Below are positions 1-6,204 of a stretch of 8,669 nucleotides of DNA, one piece after another. Origin of the DNA: UBA5342 sp965662645 (GTDB lineage: Bacteria; Bacteroidota; Bacteroidia; Bacteroidales; UBA5342); NCBI GenBank assembly GCA_965662645.1, contig CBFIII010000098.1:1-8669 (forward strand). The letters are read 5' to 3'. How positions within the stretch are numbered: position 1 is the stretch's first letter; every line of letters starts with the position of its first letter. The position numbers and the translations under genes were made by a program. The notes below the pieces were generated by a model that saw only the letters and a program-made list of their open reading frames with translations, made no database searches and was not told the origin of the DNA.

Positions 1-123
1 CACGCAATAAGATCTAAACAAAGATTACGAACAATAAACGATCCTGCTACAAGCAGTTCAGGTCTCTGTTTGTAAAATAAAACTCATAATATGACATTTA
101 ATTGAAAAATTCACCCTCATCTA
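1..123. other. Left-edge segment with no confident gene
   Basis: No gene can be supported here. The plus strand is open from the window edge to a TAA at 73-75 (24 codons). The minus strand has an open frame leaving the window leftward from about position 81, reading RPELLVAGSFIVRNLCLDL over part of its length. That peptide looks protein-like, but no ATG precedes it in frame, only a stop codon, so a gene start cannot be placed. Either frame could be chance. Sequence to the left of the window would decide whether a divergent gene begins or a plus-strand gene ends here. Confidence 0.25.
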
Positions 124-154
124 TTTGGGTTTTACAAAAAATAGATTACTTTTG
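124..154 (+). promoter_or_regulatory. Bacteroidetes-type promoter for tRNA-Asp
   Basis: TTTG at 124-127 is followed after 19 bases by TACTTTTG at 147-154. This matches the Bacteroidetes primary sigma factor pattern of a -33 TTTG box and a -7 TANNTTTG box at about the usual spacing. Transcription would begin around 160, shortly before the tRNA at 189. The match is seen in the sequence; its use as a promoter is inferred from position and consensus. Confidence 0.75.
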
Positions 155-188
155 CATCCGCTTTAAGAAACAAAGCACATCAACAAAC

Positions 189-262
189 GGTTTGGTAGTT
201 CAGCTGGTTAGAATGCCTGCCTGTCACGCAGGAGGTCGCGAGTTCGAGTCTCGTCCAGACCG
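189..262 (+). tRNA. tRNA-Asp (anticodon GTC)
   Basis: The 74-nt sequence folds as a standard cloverleaf. The acceptor stem pairs GGTTTGG (189-195) with CCAGACC (255-261), with one G-U pair. The anticodon stem pairs CCTGC with GCAGG around the loop CTGTCAC, placing anticodon GTC at 223-225, which reads aspartate codons. The T arm contains the usual GTTCGAGTC. The discriminator base is G262, as expected for tRNA-Asp. The 3' CCA is not encoded (CA then A's follow), so it would be added after transcription. It has its own promoter upstream and an intrinsic terminator directly downstream, so it appears to be a single-gene transcription unit. Confidence 0.97.
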
Positions 263-263
263 C

Positions 264-298
264 AAAAGGAGTTAAGATTTATCTTAGCTCCTTTTTTT
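264..298 (+). terminator. Intrinsic terminator after tRNA-Asp
   Basis: AAAAGGAG at 264-271 region and TTAAGAT pair with ATCTTAG and CTCCTTTT, giving a stem of about 15 bp with a two-base loop and one G-T pair, followed by seven T's (292-298). It begins two bases after the mature tRNA end and separates the tRNA from the methyltransferase gene at 361. Confidence 0.9.
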
Positions 299-360
299 GT
301 GCCCAAAAACAAGGACAACAAGCTCATTGTTTTGTATTTTTACATTATAATTACAAAATA

Positions 361-993
361 ATGGAAACAAGACTCGAAGAATACATCCTCAACCATATCG
401 ACAAAGAACCCGAGCTGTTAACACAACTCAATAGAAAAGCACACCGTGATCTATTATGGCCACGTATGGTAAGCGGTCACCTACAAGGACGCATACTCTA
501 TATGTTATGCCAAATGATACAACCCAAGCGCGTTTTAGAACTAGGCACCTTTGCAGGCTATTCAGCGCTCTGCATGGCAGAAGCTCTTGCTGACAATGCC
601 GAGATACACACCATAGAAGTCAATGACGAATTAGAAGATTTTACCCAACCTTTTTTTGACGCCTCACCATACAAAGACAAAATAAAACTCATCTTTGGCG
701 ATGCACTTGAAATCATCCCTACCCTAACAGATCAATATGACTTGGTTTTTATTGATGCCAATAAACGTCATTACCCCCAATATTATGAAGCCATTTTCGA
801 AAAAGTAAATCCAGGTGGTTACATTATAGGCGATAATATTCTGTGGGATGGAAAAGTAGTAGAAGAGATTCCAAGCAAAGACAAACAAACGCAAGGCATA
901 TTAAAATTTAATGACCTGATTCAAAATGACGATCGTGTAGAAAACGTGATATTACCTATTAGAGATGGTATGATAATCGCTAGAAAAAAATAA
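361..993 (+). CDS. COMT-type SAM-dependent O-methyltransferase
   Basis: This 210-residue protein belongs to the class I SAM-dependent methyltransferases of the catechol/caffeoyl-CoA O-methyltransferase family (Methyltransf_3). The SAM-binding motif I is VLELGTFAGYSAL (58-70). The acidic residue for the SAM ribose is E86 in IHTIEVN. GDALEIIP (113-120) follows. D132 in FIDANKRHY and D158-N159 in GDNILWDGKV line up with the three divalent-metal ligands of COMT, so the enzyme is probably metal dependent and cytoplasmic. Length is normal for the family. Such Bacteroidetes proteins usually carry only a generic annotation, and the methyl acceptor cannot be read from the sequence. The ATG at 361 follows an AT-rich stretch without a ribosome binding site, normal for this phylum. 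The gene lies between the tRNA terminator and the gnd remnant, with no functional tie to either. Confidence 0.93.
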   Translation: METRLEEYILNHIDKEPELLTQLNRKAHRDLLWPRMVSGHLQGRILYMLCQMIQPKRVLELGTFAGYSALCMAEALADNAEIHTIEVNDELEDFTQPFFDASPYKDKIKLIFGDALEIIPTLTDQYDLVFIDANKRHYPQYYEAIFEKVNPGGYIIGDNILWDGKVVEEIPSKDKQTQGILKFNDLIQNDDRVENVILPIRDGMIIARKK

Positions 994-1189
994 AGACTGA
1001 CATATTAACACCCTACAGTGACAAGGAAGTAAGTGAAGTGATTTTTATCACAAACATTTTGTTATACAAAAGATTAATGCATCGTTTTTGTTCAAAAATG
1101 AATACATTTACACAACAATTGATGAACGTCCCCGCAATAAGCGGTGAAAAAAAAATCCTCATTATGGGATTCAAAAAAAACATAATAAT
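994..1189. other. Unexplained gap upstream of the gnd remnant
   Basis: This stretch has no convincing gene on either strand. It holds a small hairpin (GTGAT-TTTT-ATCAC, 1038-1051) and A-rich runs around 1148-1155 and 1173-1180 that bracket AATCC...GGATT. A short plus-strand frame beginning at the ATG at 1099 (MNTFTQQLMNVPAISGEKK...) stops at a TGA at 1191-1193 and resembles nothing I recognise. In the reading frame of the gnd remnant, a TGA occurs at 1145-1147, and the codons between it and 1190 do not look like 6-phosphogluconate dehydrogenase. The loss of the rest of gnd therefore has an endpoint near 1190. Confidence 0.4.
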
Positions 1190-1351
1190 ATGACTCAAGC
1201 AAACAGAGGTCTTATAGGTTTACTTCAAGCTCAACGCGATTATTTTGGGGCTCATACCTATGAACGCCTAGACAAAAAGAAAGGTGAATTTTTCCATACC
1301 AACTGGACAGGAAAAGGCGGATCTACAGCCTCTACAACTTATAATATCTAA
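1190..1351 (+). pseudogene. gnd: C-terminal remnant of 6-phosphogluconate dehydrogenase (gnd)
   Basis: The 53-codon frame contains LLQAQRDYFGAHTYERLD (residues 11-28), then FFHTNWTGKGGSTASTTYNI to the stop. This is the highly conserved C-terminal tail of 6-phosphogluconate dehydrogenase, the NADP-linked enzyme that oxidises 6-phosphogluconate to ribulose 5-phosphate. A complete Gnd has about 470-490 residues, so roughly nine tenths of the gene, including the Rossmann domain and catalytic residues, is missing. Nothing like it is found upstream in any frame. The stop lies 26 bases before zwf, so the fragment keeps the ancestral gnd-zwf-pgl order. The tail has no internal stops or frameshifts, which suggests recent truncation or an unrecognised constraint. 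The ATG at 1190 happens to be in frame, but a functional 53-residue product is unlikely. Confidence 0.85.
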
Positions 1352-1377
1352 ATAGCCAAGACCTAAAATTTACAACT

Positions 1378-2904
1378 ATGAATAAACCAGAAAATCATAT
1401 ATTAGTTATCTTTGGCGCCTCAGGTGACTTAACTAAACGCAAATTAATCCCTTCGTTATATGATCTTTACCATCAAAAGATGCTTCCTAAAAACTTCACT
1501 ATCGTAGGCTTAGGACGCACCCCAATGAATAATGATCAGTTTCGCGCATCAACGCTCGAAGGAATACAAGAATTTTCAAATTTCAAAAAAGAAGATATCA
1601 AGGCCGCTAAAGAATTTACAGGCTACCTTAATTATCTTCCTATGGACACGACCCATAGCGAAGATTACGCAAAACTAAAGACATACCTTACTGATTTAGA
1701 CAAACAACGAGAAACAAAAGGTAATATTATCTTTTACCTCTCTACTCCTCCTAGTCTTTATGGTCCTATTTCCGACAACTTAGGGAAATTTAAGCTGAAC
1801 GAGGAAGAAAATTGCTGGAGACGCATCATTATTGAAAAACCATTTGGAACAGATTTAGAAAGCGCTTTAGCTTTAAACAAACGTGTTCAATCCATATGGG
1901 AGGAAGACCAGATATACCGTATCGATCATTACCTAGGCAAAGAAACAGTCCAAAACTTATTGGTGATGCGTTTCGCCAATGGCATATTTGAACCCTTATG
2001 GAACAACCGTTACATTAAAAGTGTAGAAATCACCTCAGCCGAAAGTATAGGTATAGGTTCTAGAGGTGGTTATTACGATCAGAGTGGTGCACTGCGCGAT
2101 ATGTTACAAAATCACCTCTTACAATTAGTGGGATTAACAGCTATGGAACCACCCGCACAACTGCATTCTGATGCTATACGTAACGAAACCGTAAAAGTAC
2201 TACAATCACTACGACCACTCACTGATGACGATCTGAAAAACAACATCATACGCGGACAATACACCTCGTCAGTCATCAATGGAGAAAAGATAAAAGGCTA
2301 TCAGGAAGAAGATAACATAACACCAGGTTCACGCACCGCAAGCTTTGTGGCCATGAAGTTTTACATTGATAATTGGCGTTGGGGCGGCGTGCCCTTTTAT
2401 GTACGTACTGGCAAACGACTTCCAACTCGAGTAACGGAAGTGGTCATTAACTTTAAAGCTACACCGCACCAGTTATTCAAAAATCTGCAGGACGATATAC
2501 AACATCACAACCAACTCATTATGCGTATTCAACCCGACGAGGGAGTACTACTTAAATTTGGGACAAAAGTACCAGGTGCCGGATTTCAAGCACAAAATGT
2601 CAATATGGATTTTCACTATTCTGATTTATCCGACACCTACTTACCTAGCTCATACGAAAGACTCTTACTCGATGCTATGTTGGGAGATTCCACCCTCTAT
2701 GCGCGTGCTGATGCCGTAGAAACATCATGGAAATTTGTAGATCCCATCATAAAATCCTGGGATAAAAAATGCTGCATTCCTTTACACGGATACCCCGCAG
2801 GCACTTGGGGACCTACAAAAGCAGACGAACTCTTCGAAAAACCGCACGGCTGGCGACAACCGTGTAAAAACCTTGTAGGCGATGGTGAATATTGCGAATT
2901 ATAA
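1378..2904 (+). CDS. zwf: Glucose-6-phosphate 1-dehydrogenase
   Basis: This 508-residue cytoplasmic enzyme oxidises glucose 6-phosphate to 6-phosphoglucono-1,5-lactone with reduction of NADP+ (or NAD+ in some bacteria). It is the entry step of the oxidative pentose phosphate pathway. The N-terminal dinucleotide-binding motif is GASGDLTKRK (13-22). EKPFG lies at 153-157, the substrate-binding signature RIDHYLGKE at 181-189, and the likely catalytic histidine is H246 in RDMLQNH. The full length matches the family and the frame is intact. The ATG at 1378 places the Rossmann motif about 12 residues from the start, as in homologues. The gene lies 26 bases after the gnd remnant, and pgl follows 87 bases later on the same strand, so the two intact genes probably form an operon interrupted by a palindromic repeat. 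Confidence 0.98.
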   Translation: MNKPENHILVIFGASGDLTKRKLIPSLYDLYHQKMLPKNFTIVGLGRTPMNNDQFRASTLEGIQEFSNFKKEDIKAAKEFTGYLNYLPMDTTHSEDYAKLKTYLTDLDKQRETKGNIIFYLSTPPSLYGPISDNLGKFKLNEEENCWRRIIIEKPFGTDLESALALNKRVQSIWEEDQIYRIDHYLGKETVQNLLVMRFANGIFEPLWNNRYIKSVEITSAESIGIGSRGGYYDQSGALRDMLQNHLLQLVGLTAMEPPAQLHSDAIRNETVKVLQSLRPLTDDDLKNNIIRGQYTSSVINGEKIKGYQEEDNITPGSRTASFVAMKFYIDNWRWGGVPFYVRTGKRLPTRVTEVVINFKATPHQLFKNLQDDIQHHNQLIMRIQPDEGVLLKFGTKVPGAGFQAQNVNMDFHYSDLSDTYLPSSYERLLLDAMLGDSTLYARADAVETSWKFVDPIIKSWDKKCCIPLHGYPAGTWGPTKADELFEKPHGWRQPCKNLVGDGEYCEL

Positions 2905-2909
2905 ATACC

Positions 2910-2974
2910 AATAGACGTAGAGACAAGGCATGCCTTGTCTCTACATCTATTCATACCTTGTCTCTACATCTATT
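2910..2974 (+). repeat. Palindromic repeat between zwf and pgl
   Basis: Positions 2917-2944 form a perfect 28-bp palindrome whose left half is GTAGAGACAAGGCA. Including the flanks AATAGAC and ATCTATT extends it to 2910-2951 with one mismatch. The right arm is then repeated: CCTTGTCTCTACATCTATT occurs at 2933-2951 and again at 2956-2974, 23 bases apart. Similar GTAGAGAC...GTCTCTAC palindromes recur in intergenic regions of Bacteroidetes and cyanobacteria and resemble REP-type elements. As RNA it would make a very stable hairpin, which could protect or partly terminate the zwf transcript before pgl. No T-run follows directly, so it is not a classical terminator. Confidence 0.85.
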
Positions 2975-2991
2975 ATTAAAATTTATCATTT

Positions 2992-3690
2992 ATGAATAAC
3001 ATAAAGTCATTTTCTACACCACAAGAAACAGCGCAATCTCTGGCGCTTTATCTCAAAGATAAAATCAACACAAGTAAGACCTTTTACCTCGCCATATCGG
3101 GTGGTTCTACCCCAAAGATGCTCTTCGAAGCCTTAACAAACATCAAGACAGAGATAGCTTGGAACAAACTACAACTTTACTGGGTAGATGAACGCTGCGT
3201 AACTCCTGATCACCCAGAGAGCAACTACTTGATGACCTTCAATAGTCTATTATCAAATGTCCTGATTCCTAAAGCTAATATTCACCGTATGAAAGGAGAA
3301 CTGACACCTGAAGATGGACTAAAAGATTATGAGAAAGAAATGGAGACCTTACCAACGTCAGAAGGTTTACCACAATTTGATTTAATCATACTAGGAATGG
3401 GTAATGATGGCCATACTGCGTCTATATTTCCACCATATAAGGAATTAATTACTGTAGCAAGTAATTTAGCTATTGGCACCAATCCTTATTCAGGACAAAA
3501 ACGCCTCACCTTAACGGGAAGAACAATCAAAAATGCAAAAGATATCATCTTTCATATTACAGGTGCGAAAAAAGCAAGCGTATTGAATGAGATACTCAAC
3601 AAAAAAGGAGATTTTGAGAACTATCCTTCTTATGCTTTTATTGGAGAAAAAACAACGTGGTGGGTTGACCATGCTGCTCTAGGAAAATAA
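2992..3690 (+). CDS. pgl: 6-phosphogluconolactonase (DevB/SOL type)
   Basis: This 232-residue cytoplasmic protein hydrolyses 6-phosphoglucono-1,5-lactone, the product of zwf, to 6-phosphogluconate. It belongs to the glucosamine-6-phosphate isomerase/6-phosphogluconolactonase superfamily. Family motifs are LAISGGSTPKMLFEAL (33-48), WVDERCV (64-70) and GMGNDGHTASIFP (135-147); the last contains the histidine and surrounding residues typical of the lactonase branch. Length is normal. The ATG at 2992 follows the AT-rich sequence after the palindromic repeat. The coding order zwf-pgl supports co-transcription. The stop lies one base from the end of the convergent wbqC-like gene, leaving no room for a terminator between them, so the two transcripts would overlap. 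Confidence 0.96.
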   Translation: MNNIKSFSTPQETAQSLALYLKDKINTSKTFYLAISGGSTPKMLFEALTNIKTEIAWNKLQLYWVDERCVTPDHPESNYLMTFNSLLSNVLIPKANIHRMKGELTPEDGLKDYEKEMETLPTSEGLPQFDLIILGMGNDGHTASIFPPYKELITVASNLAIGTNPYSGQKRLTLTGRTIKNAKDIIFHITGAKKASVLNEILNKKGDFENYPSYAFIGEKTTWWVDHAALGK

Positions 3691-3691
3691 A

Positions 3692-4297
3692 CTATTCCTT
3701 GAGGTATAATTCAGTCTCAGGACCTAAGTTAAACAAAAGATCCAAGATACTTAGGTTAGACATGAAATCACTTTTATCAAAGAAAACCTGAGTATAAGGC
3801 TTTAAATTATAAGCCGTGTCTTTTCGAGGATTAAAAACAAAACGCAGATCATCAACATCATCATCTTGATAAAATCGGGATGTTAAAGTGGTAGGCCTCT
3901 TCTCGTCTATAGCTAAAAGTATAACCTGATGTAAAGCCATATTAAAATCCATAAGATAGTCATATTGCTTCTCATACAAAGGAAGAAAATCATCGATATA
4001 ATAGGCGTAAAAAGGAGAATTCTGATAAGCTGACATCAGTGCTCTGAGATGTTGCTTTCTCCAATCGGTATGATAAGCGATGCGCACTTCTTTAAAAGGA
4101 ATCTTGATTTGTACAGCCTTCTCTACAGGAACACTTAAAGCTATCTTTCCATTGGCAGTAAGAATCTCACAACGGTTTTGATACGTTTTTCGTTCATAAT
4201 GATTATACTGTTCCATCACCACCTCTTCGGCATTAAAGAAAGCCTTATAATAAGCAATAGGCGCCAAATATAATGATGTTAATAGTGTCTTTTTCAT
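3692..4297 (-). CDS. WbqC-family protein
   Basis: The product is a WbqC-like protein (PF08889), common in Bacteroidetes and named after an O-antigen cluster gene; its biochemical role is not established. The start at 4297 gives 201 residues, the usual length, beginning MKKTLLTSLYLAPIAYY. Characteristic segments are EQYNHYERKTYQNRCEI (29-45) and DWRKQHLRALMSAYQNSP (78-95). The same frame is open to an earlier ATG at 4393, which would add 32 residues; those do not resemble the family N-terminus, so I prefer 4297. In many Bacteroidales this gene sits just downstream of lepB. Here recX and the accessory cassette lie between them, so it may no longer share the lepB transcript. No good promoter was found in 4298-4480. 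Confidence 0.88.
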   Translation of the reverse strand: MKKTLLTSLYLAPIAYYKAFFNAEEVVMEQYNHYERKTYQNRCEILTANGKIALSVPVEKAVQIKIPFKEVRIAYHTDWRKQHLRALMSAYQNSPFYAYYIDDFLPLYEKQYDYLMDFNMALHQVILLAIDEKRPTTLTSRFYQDDDVDDLRFVFNPRKDTAYNLKPYTQVFFDKSDFMSNLSILDLLFNLGPETELYLKE

Positions 4298-4480
4298 ACT
4301 GTCATTTGCGCACATAGCGAAACCTATCTTACTTTTTAGCTCCGTATTATTCTTTTTCAATTTTAACATAAAATCAACCCATTCAGGATTCATTTACTCT
4401 TACATCACTCAACAGTCAACAACCTCGGGGCATTTAGTTGAAAATAAAACATTATTCGCAACAAGCTACAGAAAATTAAA
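4298..4480 (-). promoter_or_regulatory. Leader region of the wbqC-like gene
   Basis: This region lies between the cassette end and the preferred wbqC start. Read on the minus strand it holds only weak -7-like matches, for example TAGGTTTC shortly before the start codon, without a matching TTTG upstream. It contains an alternative in-frame ATG at 4393. The 7-mer AATTAAA at 4474-4480 abuts the palindromic element and also occurs at 6920-6926 on the far side of the cassette. No gene, RNA or terminator is evident. Confidence 0.3.
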
Positions 4481-4482
4481 CC

Positions 4483-4611
4483 CACAACGTTGAGTGTATG
4501 GTGTCGTAAGGGATTGCGGGCTTCAAACCTTTCAAATTACCACGCCAAATAAATGCGGGAGATATCGACCGAAAACCTCTGAAACCCTTATGCACTATAC
4601 ACATTGTTGTG
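4483..4611 (-). repeat. 129-bp imperfect palindrome with CACAAC/GTTGTG ends
   Basis: The left arm (4483-4515) and right arm (4582-4611) are imperfect inverted repeats. Both begin CACAAC when read inward, then share TGTATRGTG and YRTAAGGG with small bulges. The roughly 66-bp centre holds weaker complementary blocks, such as GGGTTTCA against TGAAGCCC on the minus strand, so the single strand could fold into one long bulged hairpin. It lies downstream of the AlbA_2 gene in the cassette. From memory, similar CACAAC-ended palindromes occur beside accessory genes in Bacteroidetes. The layout resembles an integron attC site (long imperfect hairpin after the cassette gene), but I do not see a clean RYYYAAC/GTTRRRY pair with the usual internal boxes. 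A terminator role is also possible. Confidence 0.7.
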
Positions 4612-4737
4612 TTTTTGTGCTTTATTTTCTCAGTCAGTCCGTGCGTTTGGGTAGCCATACTCTTTGACAAGTTTTGGTTTATGCGCTGGCTTTTTTGAGC
4701 GACTTGGCAATGTGTATGGATACGAAGAGCTGACATC
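4612..4737 (-). repeat. Cassette 3' flank related to the 5' flank
   Basis: This noncoding stretch runs from the AlbA_2 stop codon to the palindrome. On the minus strand it reads CACATTGCCAAGTCGCTC, later AAGCCA, then CTTGTCAAAGAG. The stretch on the other side of the cassette has CACATTTGCAAGCTCC, AAGCCA and CTTGCAAAAGAG in the same order and orientation. The shared blocks suggest both derive from one repeat family. An 86-codon open frame covers this stretch and the palindrome (4476-4736), but its peptide looks like translated repeat and I do not call it a gene. Confidence 0.5.
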
Positions 4738-6204
4738 TTATTTAAGTTTTTTCTTTATTGCCTCAGTCAAATAATATCCTCCTGTTTGAGCAGCATCACC
4801 CTTAAACTCTATAAGATTTGCATCTCTTAGTTGCTTTAAATATCGTTCTATGGTACTTTCAGAAACATTAATTACTTCAATATATTCTGGAACCCTTTTC
4901 CCTTCATTTCTAGCAATTTCTTTTAATAATGATTTAAGCTTATTTTTTACATTCTTAGTTGCTCCCTCAATTGCTCCCTCAATTGCTCCCTCAACTTCAA
5001 CATCAATTGCTCCTTTAACTGCTCCCTCAATTGCTCCTTCATTTCTTACTTTTCCGTAAAAAGATAGTTTCACTTGATTCTCTTTAGTTTCCCATTTAGG
5101 AGATTCTAAACCCGCTTTTTTACAGGAATCAATTATCTTAAGAGTTCCTCTTCCTATCTTTTCTATATATCCGCGAAGAAATGTAATGTGTGCAATGTCA
5201 GGATTCACGGGCATTGACAAATGACTTCTTCTTAATTCAGATGCTTTCAATGGTGATTTGCCACTATTAATAATTTCTAATTTATCTGCATATATAATTA
5301 TTGAAATCGAATCTGAATGGTCTGAATAACTTCTATGTACCAGGGCATTCATAATACCTTCTCTTAGTGCAGACATTGGAAATATATAATCATCCTCTCT
5401 TTTCCAATTAGTTTCATCAAATTTCCTGACAAATGGTAAATGCTTTTTTAGGAATACCTGTATTAATTCAATGTTTTTAAAAATATTGCCTTCCATAACT
5501 TGGTCATCAATAAAAGTATCTCCTATTTTTCCTTTCTCAAGAAATGCAGCCCTAACTCTTGCCTGAGGAATAAATCTAGAAGGCTTTTTAGCAAATAAAA
5601 TCACGGCGGCATTTGTGAAATTTCCATCTTGGTATAATCCTAGATATGATAGGAAATCCAATGGCTTATTAAAAGAAACAGACAATTTCTTTGTATCTAA
5701 TGCAAGCTCTATTGTTTTTTGAACTTCATCAAAATCAATATCCTTTTCTTCTACGCCAAATGCAATTTTTCTTTCCCAATGCAGTTCTGAATCCTGTCGA
5801 TTATGAATTAGTTCAGAAATCTCATTGGAAGTTGCTTTTTGAGTTTGTTTACCTCTTCTATAATAAATACCTCCGTTAAATACATAAGGCTGTTTCGAAC
5901 CAGCCCATACTTTAATCACGAGTACTTCATTTTTTCCTACTAATTCAGCAGATACCATGATTGGAGTAGTCGGGACAATTTCTTGATTTAAATAATCTTC
6001 TAATTCATTTTTTATGTTTTCTGCATTTTTTACTCCAACAATAGATTTATCATCAGACACACCAATAATCACTTGACCTCCGATATTATTTAAAAAGGAA
6101 CAAACTACTTTCCCAATAATATCCTTCCGAACAACTTCTTTAAAATCAAGCTGCTCGCTCTCTCCTTGTTTTATAAGGTTCTTTATAAGTTGTTCACTAT
6201 TCAT
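4738..6204 (-). CDS. AlbA_2/Schlafen-like, RecG-like ATP-binding protein
   Basis: This 488-residue protein has three parts. Residues about 13-130 form an AlbA_2 (Schlafen AlbA-like) putative nucleic-acid-binding domain, with GESEQLDFKE (14-23), CSFLNNIGGQVIIGVSDD (35-52) and YYRRGKQTQKAT (114-125). Residues about 270-375 match the C-terminal ATPase-like part of so-called RecG-like transcriptional regulators, with SALREGIMNALVHRSY (278-293), IINSGKSP (311-318) and GRGTLKII (351-358), recalling a GHKL-type ATP pocket. After a GAIEGA-rich linker (389-415), residues 420-488 look like a winged helix (VSESTIERYLKQLRDANLI). Such proteins are often misnamed RecG helicase; no helicase motifs are present. 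Its ATG overlaps the stop of the DUF4062 gene by 8 nt, so translation is probably coupled. A role in transcription control or phage defence is plausible; neither is shown by the sequence. Confidence 0.88.
   Translation of the reverse strand: MNSEQLIKNLIKQGESEQLDFKEVVRKDIIGKVVCSFLNNIGGQVIIGVSDDKSIVGVKNAENIKNELEDYLNQEIVPTTPIMVSAELVGKNEVLVIKVWAGSKQPYVFNGGIYYRRGKQTQKATSNEISELIHNRQDSELHWERKIAFGVEEKDIDFDEVQKTIELALDTKKLSVSFNKPLDFLSYLGLYQDGNFTNAAVILFAKKPSRFIPQARVRAAFLEKGKIGDTFIDDQVMEGNIFKNIELIQVFLKKHLPFVRKFDETNWKREDDYIFPMSALREGIMNALVHRSYSDHSDSISIIIYADKLEIINSGKSPLKASELRRSHLSMPVNPDIAHITFLRGYIEKIGRGTLKIIDSCKKAGLESPKWETKENQVKLSFYGKVRNEGAIEGAVKGAIDVEVEGAIEGAIEGATKNVKNKLKSLLKEIARNEGKRVPEYIEVINVSESTIERYLKQLRDANLIEFKGDAAQTGGYYLTEAIKKKLK
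4959..5042 (-). repeat. Seven 12-bp tandem units inside the AlbA_2 gene
   Basis: Plus-strand unit TTGCTCCCTCAA occurs perfectly three times (4959-4970, 4971-4982, 4983-4994). Four diverged units follow up to 5042. On the coding strand the unit reads GAG GGA GCA ATT-type codons and encodes the linker EGAI repeated before the C-terminal winged helix. As 12 is a multiple of 3, gain or loss of units by slippage would change linker length without breaking the frame. Confidence 0.9.

Noticed and set aside
189..262. tRNA-Asp as an integration site for a mobile island
   Set aside because: No integrase gene is present and I saw no copy of the tRNA 3' end downstream; a terminator follows directly.
1013..1198. 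Minus-strand 61-codon frame rich in hydrophobic residues before the gnd remnant
   Set aside because: Its hydrophobic character comes from A-rich plus-strand DNA; it has no family match and no promoter.
2697..2954. Minus-strand 85-codon frame at the zwf end
   Set aside because: It is antisense to conserved zwf coding sequence and starts in the palindromic repeat.
4297..4393. Longer WbqC start at 4393 adding 32 residues
   Set aside because: The added segment does not resemble the family N-terminus, while MKKTLLTSLYLAPIAYY from 4297 does; the longer form cannot be fully excluded.
4476..4736. An 86-codon minus-strand open frame after the AlbA_2 gene
   Set aside because: It reads straight through the 129-bp palindrome and the flanking repeat; its peptide has no family resemblance and is best explained as translated repeat DNA.
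4959..5042. CRISPR-like array from the 12-bp repeats
   Set aside because: Units are contiguous without spacers, in frame, and encode a protein linker.
4850..5059. Plus-strand frame encoding an APSIAPSIAPS-type repetitive peptide
   Set aside because: It is the antisense of the EGAI linker repeat in the real AlbA_2 gene.
4738..6204. ATP-dependent DNA helicase RecG as the name of the AlbA_2 protein
   Set aside because: No Walker A GKT/DEAD-type helicase motifs are present; only the RecG-like label commonly given to this AlbA_2/ATPase family would suggest it.
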